Origin: Leptospira sp. GIMC2001
GTDB taxonomy: Bacteria; Spirochaetota; Leptospiria; Leptospirales; Leptospiraceae
Assembly: GCF_028462125.1 (NCBI RefSeq)
Contig: NZ_CP115468.1
Coordinates: 1,274,501 to 1,338,500 of the forward strand
Direction of reading: 5' to 3'
DNA: 64,000 nt
This document shows, one piece after another, positions 27,632 to 39,082 of this stretch. Position numbers and translations under genes: made by a program. The notes beneath the pieces were generated by a model, which was given only the letters and a program-made list of their open reading frames with translations, was not told the origin of the DNA and searched no databases. The first letter of the stretch is position 1. Every line of letters begins with the position of its first letter.

Positions 27632-30600
27632 ATGGTTGTAGTTCTAAATTTTTTGCCAATTTTACTGGTTTTTTTAAGCCAGGTAATGGATTGGAGTGGT
27701 GCGCAATTCAATTCTGCAAGTTGGATTGATTATTTAAAATATTCAAATATTGATCGACTTTCAATTGTAATGGTTTCCTATATTACAATTTTATGCTTTT
27801 TCATTCTAAAGTATGCGGTCAAAAATTTTGAAAGGGAAAAAAACGGAAAGGTTTGGCTATTCTGGTTTATTTTTACCATTTATAACGTTCATTTCCTTGT
27901 ATTGACAAGTAACATTATTGGGATTTTTATTAGCTTAATTCTCATAAGTTATGGTTTACATAAACTTCTGCTATGCTTTCCCGATAGACAGCAGTCGCAG
28001 AAAGTTGCATGGAAAAAGTTTGTAATATCCAGATTCGGTGATCTATTTTTTATAGCTGGATTCTATTTGTTCTATGAGTCTTTTCAGACATTCGATATTC
28101 TGCAAGCGAAATCCATCCTTGTAAGTCTTGATCTAGAAAAACAAAAAGATCTCGTTTATCTTCCATCAATATTTATCGCTATAGGATGCTTAATAAAATC
28201 CGCGCAATTTCCATTTCATGTTTGGCTTCCTGAAAGTATAGATGCACCGACGCCAGTTTCAGCACTAATGCATGCAGGAATCATCAATGCGGGGGGATTT
28301 ATTCTAGTAAGATTATCATTCCTATTTCAATATGCTGAAGTTACGAATCTATTGATTGTGATCGTGGGTATACTCAGCATCGGACTTGGTGGTATAGCGA
28401 TGCTTGCACAAATTGATGTTAAACGAAAACTTGCTTATTCCACTTTAGGACAAATGGGTTTTATGATGGTGGAATTTGGCTTGGGTTTATACGGAATGGT
28501 CATTCTTCATTTGATGGGGCATGGATTTTATAAAGCATATGGATTTCTATCTTCTGGAAGCCGTGATTTGGTTCAAGCACCCAGTGTAAGTCTCGGTAAA
28601 TTGCATGCAATCTATACTGCTTTGCTTTGGTTGATTCCAATCGTTATCTACTATTATTTTCAGAATCTAGAGCTTGCTTTAATTTCTATTTTGATTTATG
28701 CGATTATCGGAATGGTCCCGAAAGGCAATCCGCTCCTGGGATTGGAATTTGGATTTGCTTTAACTTGTCTAGTATTCCTTGCAAATATTGTAGGGCACAG
28801 TATTGTAGATTCGCATTTTCACATCCTTGAGGATCCGCTAGGCTTCATGATCCATGCTAAGGCATCGAGCCTCAAAGATTGGATAGCATTGATTAGTCTA
28901 TCAATGCTCGCTGGATTTACATTATCAATTCCTCATATGAATGGAAATAAATATTTCAACAAAATTTATTGCTATGCCCAAAGAGGATTTCTTGGCACTT
29001 ACTACACCGATAAATTGTATGCCATCATTGGAAAAATTTGGGATAGAAAAGCATTCAGTAGTGAAGCTCTGAATTCTTCTTTCCTGAAGAATATTTATAG
29101 TATTGATGGAAAAGTTTCTAATAAGCTTGGTAAGCCGGATATACTAAAGCTAGCTGAAAGTATTCCTCCATTTTTCGAATTGGATTCATATATTGCTGTA
29201 AATCCATTTCATGGATATTCTTCTTATCCTTTTATCGATTCAATGAAAAGATGGGAATCCATAGTTGAGAGAAAATTGGTTAAATCCAATGAAGATTCCA
29301 ATGATAAAATGGGTAATAGATCAGCAAATGATATAGTAAGCAACGAGTTTGGAAATGTTTTGGGTGTCTTTTTGGGTTCTTATCTAGACAACAGTATTGC
29401 ATATTGGAAATTTCCTTGGAAAGGCCAAAACCTTTGGAGTAGTTTTCTAGAATGGTCACAGGTTGATCCAATTGGTAATAAGATATTTACTGATGATCAA
29501 TTGAAATTAGAAAAATTTTATGAACTGAGCGGTTTAGATCATCTTCACTCTTTAGTAGAAAGAAATACTGAGATAAGTGTAGATCGAATAGAATTTTTAC
29601 TTTATTCGATGTTTGGTTGGTCAGGGATTTTTAGAAAACAGTCTTGGTTGGAATCCATTGATGAAAAAAGTGATCTAATTTCTTTCATTGCAATTCTTGT
29701 CTATACAGATCTTTATTTACAAAGAACCAAAGCAAATTCAATTTCTTCCAATAGAAATATTGATCTGGTAGCTCATGAATCGAATCTAGAAGATCGATAT
29801 AAATCTTTAGTTCAAATAGAATCTGAGTATAGAAATTCTATCATCAAGGAAATTGCTCAGACAAATAAGAAAATACATCACAGCAATCACGATTCAACTA
29901 AACTTGATAAGAAAAGCACTATCTCATCTGTTCAGATAGATAAAGTTCGAGCTAGATTCGTGTTTTGCATAGATGTAAGATCTGAATTGATTCGTAGAAA
30001 TTTAGAAAAACAATCCAATGAAATCGCCACCGATGGATTTGCTGGTTTCTTTGGAATGCCTATCGGATGGAAGCATTGGACCGGAGAAGTAATTACTCAT
30101 AGCCCGGCGTTGATTAAACCTAGCTATGTTTTTGAAAGTAAATTAAACAAAACTAACTTAACCAATTCAATCAGTCTTATCAAGTCTTGGATACAAAAAG
30201 TGAAAAGAACATTTCCTTTAGGATTTCAATATGTTGAGTCTGCAGGTTTTTTCTCAGCTTTTGGAATGATATCTAAGACATTCAAGAAATTTCTTTCCAA
30301 TAAATCCTATAGAATTATTCCTCAAGTGGATATAAATAATTCTATCAACCAATTGAGTGAGGAAGAAAGAGGAAACCTCGCTTTTGGTTTTCTTAAAGGA
30401 ATTGGATGGATTGGTAATTTTCCAGAATACAATTTTATTGTAGGGCATGGTAGCACAACAACGAACAATCCGCACGAAGCTGGACTTTCTTGTGGAGCAT
30501 GCTCTGGTCAGACTGGCGAGATTAGTTCAAGGTTTCTTGCCGCTTTGTTAAACGATAAATCAACTCGAATAGCAATCAAAAGCAAAGGTATAAACATTCC

Positions 30601-31336
30601 AGATTCGTGCCAATTTATAGCAGCCTTGCATGAAACTGTAACAGATAGAATTACATTGCTGAATGCGAATATTCAAGATAACGATTTTAATCTAAAGCTC
30701 AAAGAATGGTTGGAAACCGCAACCCTCGAAACACAAAAAGAGAAATTTTTGAAATATGGACTGAAGTTGAATGAATCTTTTGCGAGAGCCAAAGATTGGG
30801 CGGAAACCTTTCCAGAGCAAGGATTGGCAGGATGCGGATCTATCATTGTCGGAAATCGCTCGATTTTTCGAACTGCAAATTTACATGGCAGATCTTTCCT
30901 GAATTCATATGATTGGAAGAATGATCAAGATGGGAAAATTCTGGAAAGCACTCTAGCAGCACCCGTCTTAGTTGCATCTTGGATCAATTTCCAATACTAT
31001 GCTTCTACTGCTTGTCCTGATATTTTTGGTGCGGGCAATAAGATTTTGCATTCGGTTGTTGGAAATTTTGGAGTGTTCGAAGGCAATTCTTGGAATCTAA
31101 AAGCAGGGCTTCCACTTCAGTCTGTTTACGATGGTGATAAATTCATACACGATCCGATCCGATTGCAAGTATTCATTGAAGCTCCGCTGGATATGATTGA
31201 CAAAGCTTTGAAAAATCAACCAGGAATAGCTGAACTTGCATCTAACGAATGGATTAAAATCATTGGAATGAATAGTAATGCAGAATTTCATGCGAAAACT
31301 TCCAAAGGTTGGGAAGAAATTAAATTAGCAACTTAA
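27632..31336 (+). CDS. Fused DabB-DabA inorganic-carbon transporter (NuoL-like + DUF2309)
   Basis: A 1234-residue fusion of two proteins that are normally separate. Residues 1 to about 430 form a multi-pass proton-translocating domain like NuoL/DabB. Family segments are KSAQFPFHVWLPESIDAPTP, SALMHAGIINAGGFILVRLS and KRKLAYSTLGQMGFMMVEFG. After a linker, residues of about 505-1234 match DUF2309/DabA. The zinc-site residues of this carbonic-anhydrase-like domain are conserved: Cys-779 and Asp-781 (FCIDVRSE), His-939 (GHGSTTTNNPHE) and Cys-954 (GLSCGACSG). The His-to-Cys distance of 15 equals that of characterised DabA. The predicted role is CO2 hydration with vectorial bicarbonate accumulation at the inner membrane. 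A strong ribosome-binding site (AGGGGGA) precedes the ATG. Function is inferred. Confidence 0.88.
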   Translation: MVVVLNFLPILLVFLSQVMDWSGAQFNSASWIDYLKYSNIDRLSIVMVSYITILCFFILKYAVKNFEREKNGKVWLFWFIFTIYNVHFLVLTSNIIGIFISLILISYGLHKLLLCFPDRQQSQKVAWKKFVISRFGDLFFIAGFYLFYESFQTFDILQAKSILVSLDLEKQKDLVYLPSIFIAIGCLIKSAQFPFHVWLPESIDAPTPVSALMHAGIINAGGFILVRLSFLFQYAEVTNLLIVIVGILSIGLGGIAMLAQIDVKRKLAYSTLGQMGFMMVEFGLGLYGMVILHLMGHGFYKAYGFLSSGSRDLVQAPSVSLGKLHAIYTALLWLIPIVIYYYFQNLELALISILIYAIIGMVPKGNPLLGLEFGFALTCLVFLANIVGHSIVDSHFHILEDPLGFMIHAKASSLKDWIALISLSMLAGFTLSIPHMNGNKYFNKIYCYAQRGFLGTYYTDKLYAIIGKIWDRKAFSSEALNSSFLKNIYSIDGKVSNKLGKPDILKLAESIPPFFELDSYIAVNPFHGYSSYPFIDSMKRWESIVERKLVKSNEDSNDKMGNRSANDIVSNEFGNVLGVFLGSYLDNSIAYWKFPWKGQNLWSSFLEWSQVDPIGNKIFTDDQLKLEKFYELSGLDHLHSLVERNTEISVDRIEFLLYSMFGWSGIFRKQSWLESIDEKSDLISFIAILVYTDLYLQRTKANSISSNRNIDLVAHESNLEDRYKSLVQIESEYRNSIIKEIAQTNKKIHHSNHDSTKLDKKSTISSVQIDKVRARFVFCIDVRSELIRRNLEKQSNEIATDGFAGFFGMPIGWKHWTGEVITHSPALIKPSYVFESKLNKTNLTNSISLIKSWIQKVKRTFPLGFQYVESAGFFSAFGMISKTFKKFLSNKSYRIIPQVDINNSINQLSEEERGNLAFGFLKGIGWIGNFPEYNFIVGHGSTTTNNPHEAGLSCGACSGQTGEISSRFLAALLNDKSTRIAIKSKGINIPDSCQFIAALHETVTDRITLLNANIQDNDFNLKLKEWLETATLETQKEKFLKYGLKLNESFARAKDWAETFPEQGLAGCGSIIVGNRSIFRTANLHGRSFLNSYDWKNDQDGKILESTLAAPVLVASWINFQYYASTACPDIFGAGNKILHSVVGNFGVFEGNSWNLKAGLPLQSVYDGDKFIHDPIRLQVFIEAPLDMIDKALKNQPGIAELASNEWIKIIGMNSNAEFHAKTSKGWEEIKLAT

Positions 31337-31354
31337 TAAGTTTTTGGAATGAAT

Positions 31355-31406
31355 TGACCAAGATTATTCTATTGACATATTGTTTTGTTAAAGAAAATCT
31401 TGGTCA
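31355..31406. promoter_or_regulatory. 11-bp inverted repeat downstream of dabB-dabA
   Basis: TGACCAAGATT at 31355-31365 and AATCTTGGTCA at 31396-31406 are perfect inverted copies with a 30-nt loop. There is no T-run. A TTGACA lies within the loop. It may be an operator for the winged-helix regulator at 31486 or an mRNA structure protecting the dab transcript. Confidence 0.45.
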
Positions 31407-31423
31407 TTACAAAAGAGATTCTT

Positions 31424-31453
31424 ATTTCCTGTATTTTTTTACAGGAAATTTTT
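31424..31453 (+). terminator. Rho-independent terminator/attenuator before the winged-helix gene
   Basis: ATTTCCTGTA and TACAGGAAAT form a perfect 10-bp stem around six T residues, followed by TTTTT. It lies 33 bp before the regulator ATG, so it should either end the dab transcript or act as an attenuator for the regulator gene. Confidence 0.75.
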
Positions 31454-31485
31454 CTCATAAAACATCTCGGTAGGTGAAGGATTAA

Positions 31486-31794
31486 ATGGATAAAGCCAAG
31501 AAAAAAAAATCGGAACAAATTTCTGAGCATTCATGGACTTTTTTGTCGAATCATTCCCATGTTTTGATATGCCTGCATAGAGATCCTGAAATGAGACTAC
31601 GTGATGTTGCTCTTTATGTGGGAATCACAGAAAGAGCGGTTATGAGTATTGTTAAAGATTTAGTGGAATCCGGAATATTAGAAAAAGAAAAAGAGGGAAG
31701 ACGCAATCAATACAAAATCAATCTGGATAGACCGCTACGACATACACTTGAATCCCATCATTCGATTAAGGAATTATTGAAACTCGGAAAGTAG
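31486..31794 (+). CDS. Small winged-helix transcriptional regulator
   Basis: A 102-residue DNA-binding protein. The Lys-rich N-terminus leads into a winged helix: RLRDVALYVGITERAVMSIV is helix 2 to the recognition helix, and ILEKEKEGRRNQYKIN is the wing. It resembles the ArsR/MarR-like 'helix-turn-helix domain' proteins with no effector domain. A GAAGGA sequence precedes the start. Its neighbours and the inverted repeats upstream suggest, without proof, that it controls the dab gene or itself. Confidence 0.75.
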   Translation: MDKAKKKKSEQISEHSWTFLSNHSHVLICLHRDPEMRLRDVALYVGITERAVMSIVKDLVESGILEKEKEGRRNQYKINLDRPLRHTLESHHSIKELLKLGK

Positions 31795-31860
31795 GCACTG
31801 ACCGAAATTCCCTTTACAGACCGCCTTTCTTGAAAATTCTGGAAGTTAAGGCAAAATTAC

Positions 31861-34623
31861 ATGAATCCAAAATCCGTATCCGAAATTCGGGAATTATACT
31901 TAAATTATTTCAAAAACCAGGCTCATACAATTGTGCCTTCTGCGAGTTTGATTCCATCTGGAGATCCGACACTTTTGTTTACGACTGCAGGTATGGTTCA
32001 GTTCAAACCGTATTTTACAGGTGCTGTGGAACTTCCATTTACTCGAGCAACTTCTGCGCAAAAATGCCTTCGAACAACTGATTTGGAAAATGTCGGACAG
32101 ACTGAACGCCATTGTACTTTTTTTGAAATGCTTGGTAATTTTAGTTTTGGTGATTATTTCAAAAAAGAAGCAATCCATTATGCTTTAGATTTCTCTATTA
32201 ATCATCTAGGTATTCCAAAAGATAAAATTTGGATAACTATTTTTCTTGATGATGATGAAGCAAGAGAGTTATGGATTCAAGAAGGTATTCCCGATGAACG
32301 AATTACAAGGCTAGGTAAGAAAGATAATTTCTGGGGACCTGCTGGTGATAGTGGAGCCTGTGGCCCATGCAGTGAATTGTATTTTGACCGTGGAGCTGAC
32401 AAAGGTTTTGCGGGATGTGGGAATAAGGAAAGCTGCAAGCCTGGCTGTGACTGTGACAGATTTATGGAATACTGGAATATTGTATTCAACCAATTCAATC
32501 AAACTATTGAAGGAGAATTACTTCCACTAAATCAGACCGGAATAGATACAGGTGCAGGTGTCGAGCGTATAGCCTTATTGTTACAAGAAGTGGATTCAGT
32601 CTATGATACTGATGAATTCAAAGAAATATTAAATAAAATATCTGAGCTTTCAGGAAGTGAATACAATGCTCAGAATAAAGTCGCCTTCCGAGTAATTGCA
32701 GATCACTTGCGATCAACATTTTTTGCAATTGGTGATTCTATCTATCCTGATCGCACTGGTCGTGGTTATGTGATCAGAAGGCTGATTCGAAGGGCAGCTC
32801 TTTTTGCAAGAAAAATCGGAGTCCGCGAAGCTTTTCTCTATAAATTGATTCCAGAACTAAGCAAAGTTTACGGAGGTCGTTATCCAGATCTCATTTCAAG
32901 AAAATCTGAAATTGAAAAAGTTCTCAAATCAGAAGAAGAATTGTTTTTGCATACACTTGAGCTTGGCCTAGACGAATTGGAATCTATATTGGATAGACTT
33001 GGATCCACAGGTTCAAAAATTTTGCCTGGCTTCGATGCGTTTCGATTGTACGGAACTTTTGGTTTTCCACGAGAGATGACCAAAGAATTAACAATCGAGC
33101 GAGGATTCGAATTTGATGATAATGGATTTGAAGCAGAACTAGAAAAAGATCGCAGTCTATCAAGAGATAGTTGGAAAGGTAAAAAGTCCGCATTTCTTAC
33201 AGGACTCTCCGTAGATGAAGCTCCAGCAACAGAGTTTCTAGGATATGGAGATCGAGTAGCATCGGCAACCATCAAACTTTGCTTAACTGGTGATGGTAAG
33301 AAAGTTGATAGAATTCAAGTTGGAGAAAAGGCAGTTTTGATTCTGGATAAAACCAGTTTCTATGCAGAGTCAGGTGGACAGATCGCTGACAATGGATTTA
33401 TTAAATCGGACAATAGTTTATTTCGTGTTACGGATGTTCAGAAAGAGAATGATACTTTTTTGCATATCGGAACTCTCTTGAAAGGGGAGTTACAACAAGG
33501 ACAAACTGTAACAACAGAGATCGATGATTCAAGAAGAAATTTACTAGCATACCATCATTCCGGCACCCACCTCATGCATGGAGCACTAAGGTCGATTCTC
33601 GGAGATCATGTGCGTCAGAAGGCATCCCTTGTGTCTGATGAATACTTGCGTTTTGATTTTTCTCATCCAACTCCTTTGACTGACGAGGAAATCTCACAAG
33701 TAGAGGACTATGTGAACTCAAGCATAGAAAAGAAAATTTCTGTATCAACGAATGTTTTGCCCATTGAAGAGGCGAAGAAATCGGGAGCTGTTGCATTCTT
33801 TGAAGAAAAATATGGTGATTTCGTAAGGATCATAGAAATGGGAGATCGCTCCATTGAATTTTGTGGTGGAACCCATGTCCAAAATACTGGTGAGATTTTG
33901 TATTTTTCAATACTCAAAGAATCAAGCCCAGGCGCTGGGAACAGAAGAATTGAAGCAGTCTGTGGTCCTGCTGTAGTTTCCTATTACACAGAAATTTTCC
34001 AAAATCTAAGTGAGAGCGTTCAGGCTTACAATCTTAAAGCAAAAGAAATTTATGCTGATCCTTCGACTGAACTTATAACAATTCATGTCCCGAGTCCAGA
34101 GGAAGTGGAAAAAGCATTCCAATCTAAAGGATCAAAGGTTGTCTCTGAATACCGCGCTTTAAAAAATTTACTAGGAAAAGAATTAGAAGAAAAAGGTAAT
34201 CGAGCTTATAAAGAGAAGAAAAAAAAGGAAGCGACCGACTTCCAAAATAATCCTGAAATTCTAAGAAGTCTTCTTGAGAAAAAAGAAATTGTTAAAGGAA
34301 TTGCTTTGATTTCGGAAATTTTCGATGATGTCGATGCTAAATCTCTCAAAGAGCTAGGTGACGTTATCAAGTCCAATGAACCAGATGCAGTTCTACTTTT
34401 TGGATCCAAATCCCAAGACAGTGCTACTTTGGTATTTATGTGTAACCAATCCAGTGTAGCAAAAGGCGTTCATTGTGGAAATCTTCTTAAATCGTCTGTA
34501 ACGTTATTAGGTGGTAAGGGCGGTGGGAAGCCAGATATGGCACAAGGCGGCGGGAAGGAAATTTCTAAACTAGCAGACGCGATCAGTCAAGCGCGTAAAG
34601 AATTAGAAGCAAATCTAAGTTAA
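31861..34623 (+). CDS. alaS: Alanyl-tRNA synthetase
   Basis: A 920-residue class II synthetase, a normal length. The catalytic domain begins [20 protein letters not shown], with motif 2 around [20 protein letters not shown] and motif 3 around [17 protein letters not shown]. The editing domain has [13 protein letters not shown] and CGGTHV, the HxxxH...CxxxH zinc ligands. The C-terminal C-Ala domain with [15 protein letters not shown] is complete. An inserted Cys-rich stretch, [20 protein letters not shown], is also a family feature. It starts 66 bp after the regulator and ends at a strong terminator. Confidence 0.97.
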   Translation: MNPKSVSEIRELYLNYFKNQAHTIVPSASLIPSGDPTLLFTTAGMVQFKPYFTGAVELPFTRATSAQKCLRTTDLENVGQTERHCTFFEMLGNFSFGDYFKKEAIHYALDFSINHLGIPKDKIWITIFLDDDEARELWIQEGIPDERITRLGKKDNFWGPAGDSGACGPCSELYFDRGADKGFAGCGNKESCKPGCDCDRFMEYWNIVFNQFNQTIEGELLPLNQTGIDTGAGVERIALLLQEVDSVYDTDEFKEILNKISELSGSEYNAQNKVAFRVIADHLRSTFFAIGDSIYPDRTGRGYVIRRLIRRAALFARKIGVREAFLYKLIPELSKVYGGRYPDLISRKSEIEKVLKSEEELFLHTLELGLDELESILDRLGSTGSKILPGFDAFRLYGTFGFPREMTKELTIERGFEFDDNGFEAELEKDRSLSRDSWKGKKSAFLTGLSVDEAPATEFLGYGDRVASATIKLCLTGDGKKVDRIQVGEKAVLILDKTSFYAESGGQIADNGFIKSDNSLFRVTDVQKENDTFLHIGTLLKGELQQGQTVTTEIDDSRRNLLAYHHSGTHLMHGALRSILGDHVRQKASLVSDEYLRFDFSHPTPLTDEEISQVEDYVNSSIEKKISVSTNVLPIEEAKKSGAVAFFEEKYGDFVRIIEMGDRSIEFCGGTHVQNTGEILYFSILKESSPGAGNRRIEAVCGPAVVSYYTEIFQNLSESVQAYNLKAKEIYADPSTELITIHVPSPEEVEKAFQSKGSKVVSEYRALKNLLGKELEEKGNRAYKEKKKKEATDFQNNPEILRSLLEKKEIVKGIALISEIFDDVDAKSLKELGDVIKSNEPDAVLLFGSKSQDSATLVFMCNQSSVAKGVHCGNLLKSSVTLLGGKGGGKPDMAQGGGKEISKLADAISQARKELEANLS

Positions 34624-34696
34624 ACTGTTGCTGATTTCAAAAATAAGAATTTTGAATTTAGAATAAAGAATAAGAAATAAGAAACTGTGATGTGGT

Positions 34697-34737
34697 AATC
34701 CTTAGCTCGGCAATTGTTTACTGAGCTAAGGATTTTT
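34697..34737 (+). terminator. Rho-independent terminator of alaS
   Basis: AATCCTTAGCTC at 34697-34708 pairs perfectly with GAGCTAAGGATT at 34723-34734 (12 bp), followed by a short T-run. It lies between the converging alaS and sucA genes, four bases before the sucA stop, and may work in both directions. Confidence 0.85.
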
Positions 34738-34740
34738 CAA

Positions 34741-37548
34741 TTAAGCTAAGGCTTCTGCAACAAGTTCCAATTGTTCTTTGTTGTGAATTTTTAAATGACC
34801 TGCGGCAGGACTTGGAGATTCTTTTCTTCCTGCATAGCCCAATCTAAGATTGTCAAGAATCAAATTTTCTAAGCGATCTCGAATGAAGTGCCAAGAGCCT
34901 TGATTTTTTGGCTCTTCTTGAACCCATACATAGCTTTTTGCATTGGAGAATAGAGCGATTGCTTCTCTCAATTCCTTTTCTGGAAATGGATAGAGTTGTT
35001 CCACTCGAACAATTGCAACATCATCTCGTTTTGCTTCGGTCATTCCACGTTGCAGATCATAACAGACTTTGCCACTACAGAAGAGAACTTTTTTGATTTT
35101 GTCAGGCTTCTTCATTTCGAAATCATATACAATTTTTCTAAAAGCACCCGTAGTGATATCGGATAGACTTGATCCTGCGTCAGGATGTCTCAGTAAACTT
35201 TTTGGACTCATGATGATCAGTGGTTTACGGAAACTACGGAGGATTTGTCTTCGAAGTAAGTGAAAATACTGAGCCGACGATGTGCAGTTACAAACTTGAA
35301 TATTGTCTCCAGCACAAAGTTGTAAAAATCTTTCTAGTCTTGCAGATGAATGTTCCGGACCTTGTCCTTCGTATCCATGTGGTAACAAAACTACGAGCCC
35401 AGAAAGTCGGTGCCATTTGTATTCCGAGCTAGTGAGAAATTGGTCAAATATTACTTGAGCATTGTTTGCAAAGTCTCCAAACTGTGCTTCCCAAATAATC
35501 AAACTATTCGGATCTGCAAGTGAATAACCATATTCAAAACCCAAACAAGAAAATTCCGAAAGCGAAGAATTGATAACTTCAATCTTTGCTTGATTGGAAG
35601 AAATATGGTTGAGAGGAGTATATTTGGAACCAGTTACTGTATCAGCTATTACTGCATGCCTATGAGAAAAGGTTCCTCTCTGAGCATCTTGACCAGCTAG
35701 TCGAATAGAAAAACCATTTTCTAAGATAGATCCAAAAGAAAGGGACTCAGCGAATCCCCAGTCCATAGGAATCTCGCCAGCTGCCATTTTTGCTCTGGTC
35801 TCAATAACTTTTTGAACACCTTTGTGAGGAACAAATCCTTGGGGGTAGGTAGTAAGTGCTGTTCCTATACCATCTAATTGTTGTTTGAGTAGAGTGGTAG
35901 CTGTTTCTGAATCAAGTGGCTCTTTGGAGAACTTCGACCAAATACCTTGCATAGTATCAGCCTGCATGGCTGTTTCCAATTCTTTAGCCTTAGTAAAGGA
36001 CAATTCCAATCCTTCTTTCGATCCATCTTTGATAAAATCAATTTCGTCTTGGGTTATATCTCCACGCTTGAGTAGAGCCTGTTCATAGAGATCCACTGTC
36101 TTCTTATGTTTACGAATGATCTCATACATAATAGGTTGTGTGAAAGCTGGTTCGTCCGTTTCATTATGGCCGAGCCTTCTGTAACAAATAAGATCAATGA
36201 TTACGTCCTTTTTGTAACGTTGTCTGTATTCCATACAAAGTTTCACAGTTCTATAAACTGCTTCAGGATCATCACCATTCACATGGAAAATGGGAATCTG
36301 GAAACCTTTTGCCAAATCTGTAGCATAGATGGTCGAGCGAGATTCAGACGGAAGAGTTGTAAATCCAATCTGGTTATTGATAACTATATGGAATGTTCCA
36401 CCAATCGTATATCCATCTAGATTCATTAAGTTGAGAGTCTCAGCAACAACACCTTGTCCTGCAAAAGCAGCATCACCATGAATTGCTATGGGCATCCATT
36501 TGGAACGATCCATATCACTAGAAAGAGTCTGTCTTGCTCGCACAGATCCTGCAATTACAGGATCCACAGCTTCCAAATGGGAAGGGTTGAAAGCGAGTGA
36601 AAGATGTATTTCTTTACCTGCCATCGTCATGACTTTGTTAGAGTATCCAAGATGATATTTTACATCACCATAATCAAGAGTGGATGGATTGAATTTTTCT
36701 TCGAATTCTGCAAATATTAAACCAGCTGGTTTACGGATTGTATTTACTAGGACGTTGAGTCTGCCTCGGTGTGCCATCCCGATGACAATCCCGTCCATCT
36801 GATGCTTACCAGCTTCTTCAATGATTGTGTCTAACATCGGTATGGTGGATTCTCCACCTTCAAGAGAAAATCTTTTCTTACCGACAAATTTCTTGGCAAG
36901 AAAGTTCTCAAAATAGTCAGCTTGAAAAAGCTTCTCATACAATCTGAGAGCAACACCTTTAGGTATTGGTTCAGAATTTGCGACAGGCTCCATTTTACTT
37001 TGCAGCCATTCTCTTTCTTCATCATTTACTAGATAATAATGTTCTGATCCAATCGATCCGCAGTAAGTCTTCTCAAACCAATCAATGATATTTTTTAATT
37101 TGGATCGTCCAAGATTTGTTACTCCAGAATCAACTTCCTTATCAAGGTCAGCCGACTGAATCGCTGCAAGTTTCGAATCAATAAAACTTCGATCTGGTTG
37201 AGTTATACCGAGTGGATCTAGTTTGGCAGCAAGATGTCCTTGTCTCCTATAAGCATTGAGTAAGTTGACTAAACCAAAATCAGCAAGTGATGAATCTTTT
37301 TTATGTTCCGATGATTCATAATTGAGTGTCTGGTTGGAATCATCTGATGATCTGAAAGCTGAAGTATGGTGACCATTTCCATTATCACTTCTCTTATACA
37401 TAACAGAACCATTAGAGGATTCTAATTCACGAAAAAGTTCTGCCCAGTCATTGGTTACTGAGTTGGGATCTTTAGAGTAGCTCTCGTAGAGTTCATCTAA
37501 AATGGCTGCGTTCTCACCAGAAAGGCTCATCAATTGTTCGATTTTCAT
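34741..37548 (-). CDS. sucA: 2-oxoglutarate dehydrogenase E1 component
   Basis: A 935-residue thiamine-diphosphate enzyme of the TCA cycle that decarboxylates 2-oxoglutarate and passes the succinyl group to SucB. The N-terminal [14 protein letters not shown] motif mediates assembly. [47 protein letters not shown] and [17 protein letters not shown] are diagnostic, and the latter two supply cofactor ligands. [14 protein letters not shown] and [20 protein letters not shown] lie in the C-terminal half. It is the last gene of sucB-lpd-sucA, 123 bp after lpd. Confidence 0.97.
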   Translation of the reverse strand: MKIEQLMSLSGENAAILDELYESYSKDPNSVTNDWAELFRELESSNGSVMYKRSDNGNGHHTSAFRSSDDSNQTLNYESSEHKKDSSLADFGLVNLLNAYRRQGHLAAKLDPLGITQPDRSFIDSKLAAIQSADLDKEVDSGVTNLGRSKLKNIIDWFEKTYCGSIGSEHYYLVNDEEREWLQSKMEPVANSEPIPKGVALRLYEKLFQADYFENFLAKKFVGKKRFSLEGGESTIPMLDTIIEEAGKHQMDGIVIGMAHRGRLNVLVNTIRKPAGLIFAEFEEKFNPSTLDYGDVKYHLGYSNKVMTMAGKEIHLSLAFNPSHLEAVDPVIAGSVRARQTLSSDMDRSKWMPIAIHGDAAFAGQGVVAETLNLMNLDGYTIGGTFHIVINNQIGFTTLPSESRSTIYATDLAKGFQIPIFHVNGDDPEAVYRTVKLCMEYRQRYKKDVIIDLICYRRLGHNETDEPAFTQPIMYEIIRKHKKTVDLYEQALLKRGDITQDEIDFIKDGSKEGLELSFTKAKELETAMQADTMQGIWSKFSKEPLDSETATTLLKQQLDGIGTALTTYPQGFVPHKGVQKVIETRAKMAAGEIPMDWGFAESLSFGSILENGFSIRLAGQDAQRGTFSHRHAVIADTVTGSKYTPLNHISSNQAKIEVINSSLSEFSCLGFEYGYSLADPNSLIIWEAQFGDFANNAQVIFDQFLTSSEYKWHRLSGLVVLLPHGYEGQGPEHSSARLERFLQLCAGDNIQVCNCTSSAQYFHLLRRQILRSFRKPLIIMSPKSLLRHPDAGSSLSDITTGAFRKIVYDFEMKKPDKIKKVLFCSGKVCYDLQRGMTEAKRDDVAIVRVEQLYPFPEKELREAIALFSNAKSYVWVQEEPKNQGSWHFIRDRLENLILDNLRLGYAGRKESPSPAAGHLKIHNKEQLELVAEALA

Positions 37549-37671
37549 CTGTTTTCCTTACTTCATCTAGGTTTATAATTTCTAAATTACTTTAATTCGA
37601 AGCGACATTAGGTGAAATCTTAAAATTGTCTGCAATCATCATATGCATTTCACCATAATAGATATCTTTCC

Positions 37672-39075
37672 TTAGCTATGAATTGACCACTTATCAACAT
37701 CCATTGCTGCTTCACGTATCACTTCTGAAAGAGTGGGGTGTGCATGAGTGGATCTTGCAATGTCTTCTGCACTTGCTCCAAATTCAAAAGCAATAGCGGC
37801 TTCAGCAATCATGTCAGATGCCCTTGGTCCAACAATATAGATGCCAAGTAGTTTATCGGTCTTTTTGTCGGCGATCACTTTCACTTGACCATCGGGTTCG
37901 TTCATTGCCTTTGCTCGCGCATTGGGTTTGAACATATACTTACCAACTTTGTATTCGATACCTTGTTCTTTGAGTTCTTCTTCACCATGTCCAACCCAAG
38001 CAACTTCTGGCCAAGTATAGACAATCCAAGGAATGGCTTTATAATTTACGTGACCGTATTTACCTGCTAAAAGTTCCGCAAGAGCGATACCTTCATCTTC
38101 TGCTTTATGGGCAAGCATAGGTCCGTCGATTACGTCTCCAATTGCATAGATGTTTGGAATATTGGTTTGGAATTGATTCGCCTGAACTTTGATTCTTCCC
38201 CGTTCCGTAAATTCTATACCGAGTTCTTTTGCTCCAATATTGTCTGCAAATGGTCTCCTTCCAACAGAAACCAAAACGATATCTCCTTCGAGCGCGATCT
38301 TGTCTCCTGTTTTGGTCTCAACATTTACTTTCTGGTTCTTGCCTGATTTCTCAATCCCAGTAACCTTATGCTCGAACAAAAATTTCAAACCTTGTCCTTC
38401 TAGCAGTCTCTGAGTGAGCGCGGACATTTGCTTGTCAGCAGTTCCGAGTAACCTTGGCATAAGTTCAACAATGGTAACTTTTGCGCCAAGTCTAGACCAT
38501 ACAGATCCAAGCTCAAGACCTATCACTCCAGCACCTATGATGATCATATGATTTGGAACTTTTTCCAAAGAGATTGCATGGTCTGATGTGATCACTTGCT
38601 TGCCGTCAATCGGTAGGCTTGGAATATCAATGGGAGTGGAGCCAGAAGCGATTACAATCTTTTTGGATTCAATAATTTCTTTTTTACCAGCATCCGATGT
38701 AATCTCAACTTGGTTAGTGGATATTAGCTTTCCAAATCCATGGTATCTTGTAATCTTATTTTTCTTCATGAGGTAGTCTACACCAGAAGTGACTTCGTTT
38801 ACAATTTTGTCCTTACGAGCAATCATCTTCTTGATGTCAATCTTTACATCACCAGTCGTGATTCCATGAACATCTAGCTTATGTTTGGTTTTGTGGTATT
38901 CTTCGGAGGAATCCAGTAGAGCTTTGGAAGGAATGCAACCTACGTTCAAGCAGGTTCCTCCCAATGTCTCACGTTTCTCTATGATAGCTGTCTTCATACC
39001 TAATTGAGCACAACGAATCGCGCATACATAACCACCAGGTCCCGCACCAATTACAACTACATCATAATTTTCCAT
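37672..39075 (-). CDS. lpd: Dihydrolipoyl dehydrogenase (E3)
   Basis: A 467-residue flavoprotein disulfide reductase that reoxidises the lipoyl groups of E2. FAD motif [16 protein letters not shown], redox disulfide [19 protein letters not shown] motif [16 protein letters not shown], second FAD contact [22 protein letters not shown], and the C-terminal catalytic HAHPTLSE are all intact. The ATG at 39075 (GGAG upstream) is chosen because the longer frame to 39117 would run into sucB. It starts 7 bp after the sucB stop. Confidence 0.96.
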   Translation of the reverse strand: MENYDVVVIGAGPGGYVCAIRCAQLGMKTAIIEKRETLGGTCLNVGCIPSKALLDSSEEYHKTKHKLDVHGITTGDVKIDIKKMIARKDKIVNEVTSGVDYLMKKNKITRYHGFGKLISTNQVEITSDAGKKEIIESKKIVIASGSTPIDIPSLPIDGKQVITSDHAISLEKVPNHMIIIGAGVIGLELGSVWSRLGAKVTIVELMPRLLGTADKQMSALTQRLLEGQGLKFLFEHKVTGIEKSGKNQKVNVETKTGDKIALEGDIVLVSVGRRPFADNIGAKELGIEFTERGRIKVQANQFQTNIPNIYAIGDVIDGPMLAHKAEDEGIALAELLAGKYGHVNYKAIPWIVYTWPEVAWVGHGEEELKEQGIEYKVGKYMFKPNARAKAMNEPDGQVKVIADKKTDKLLGIYIVGPRASDMIAEAAIAFEFGASAEDIARSTHAHPTLSEVIREAAMDVDKWSIHS

Positions 39076-39082
39076 AATAAAC

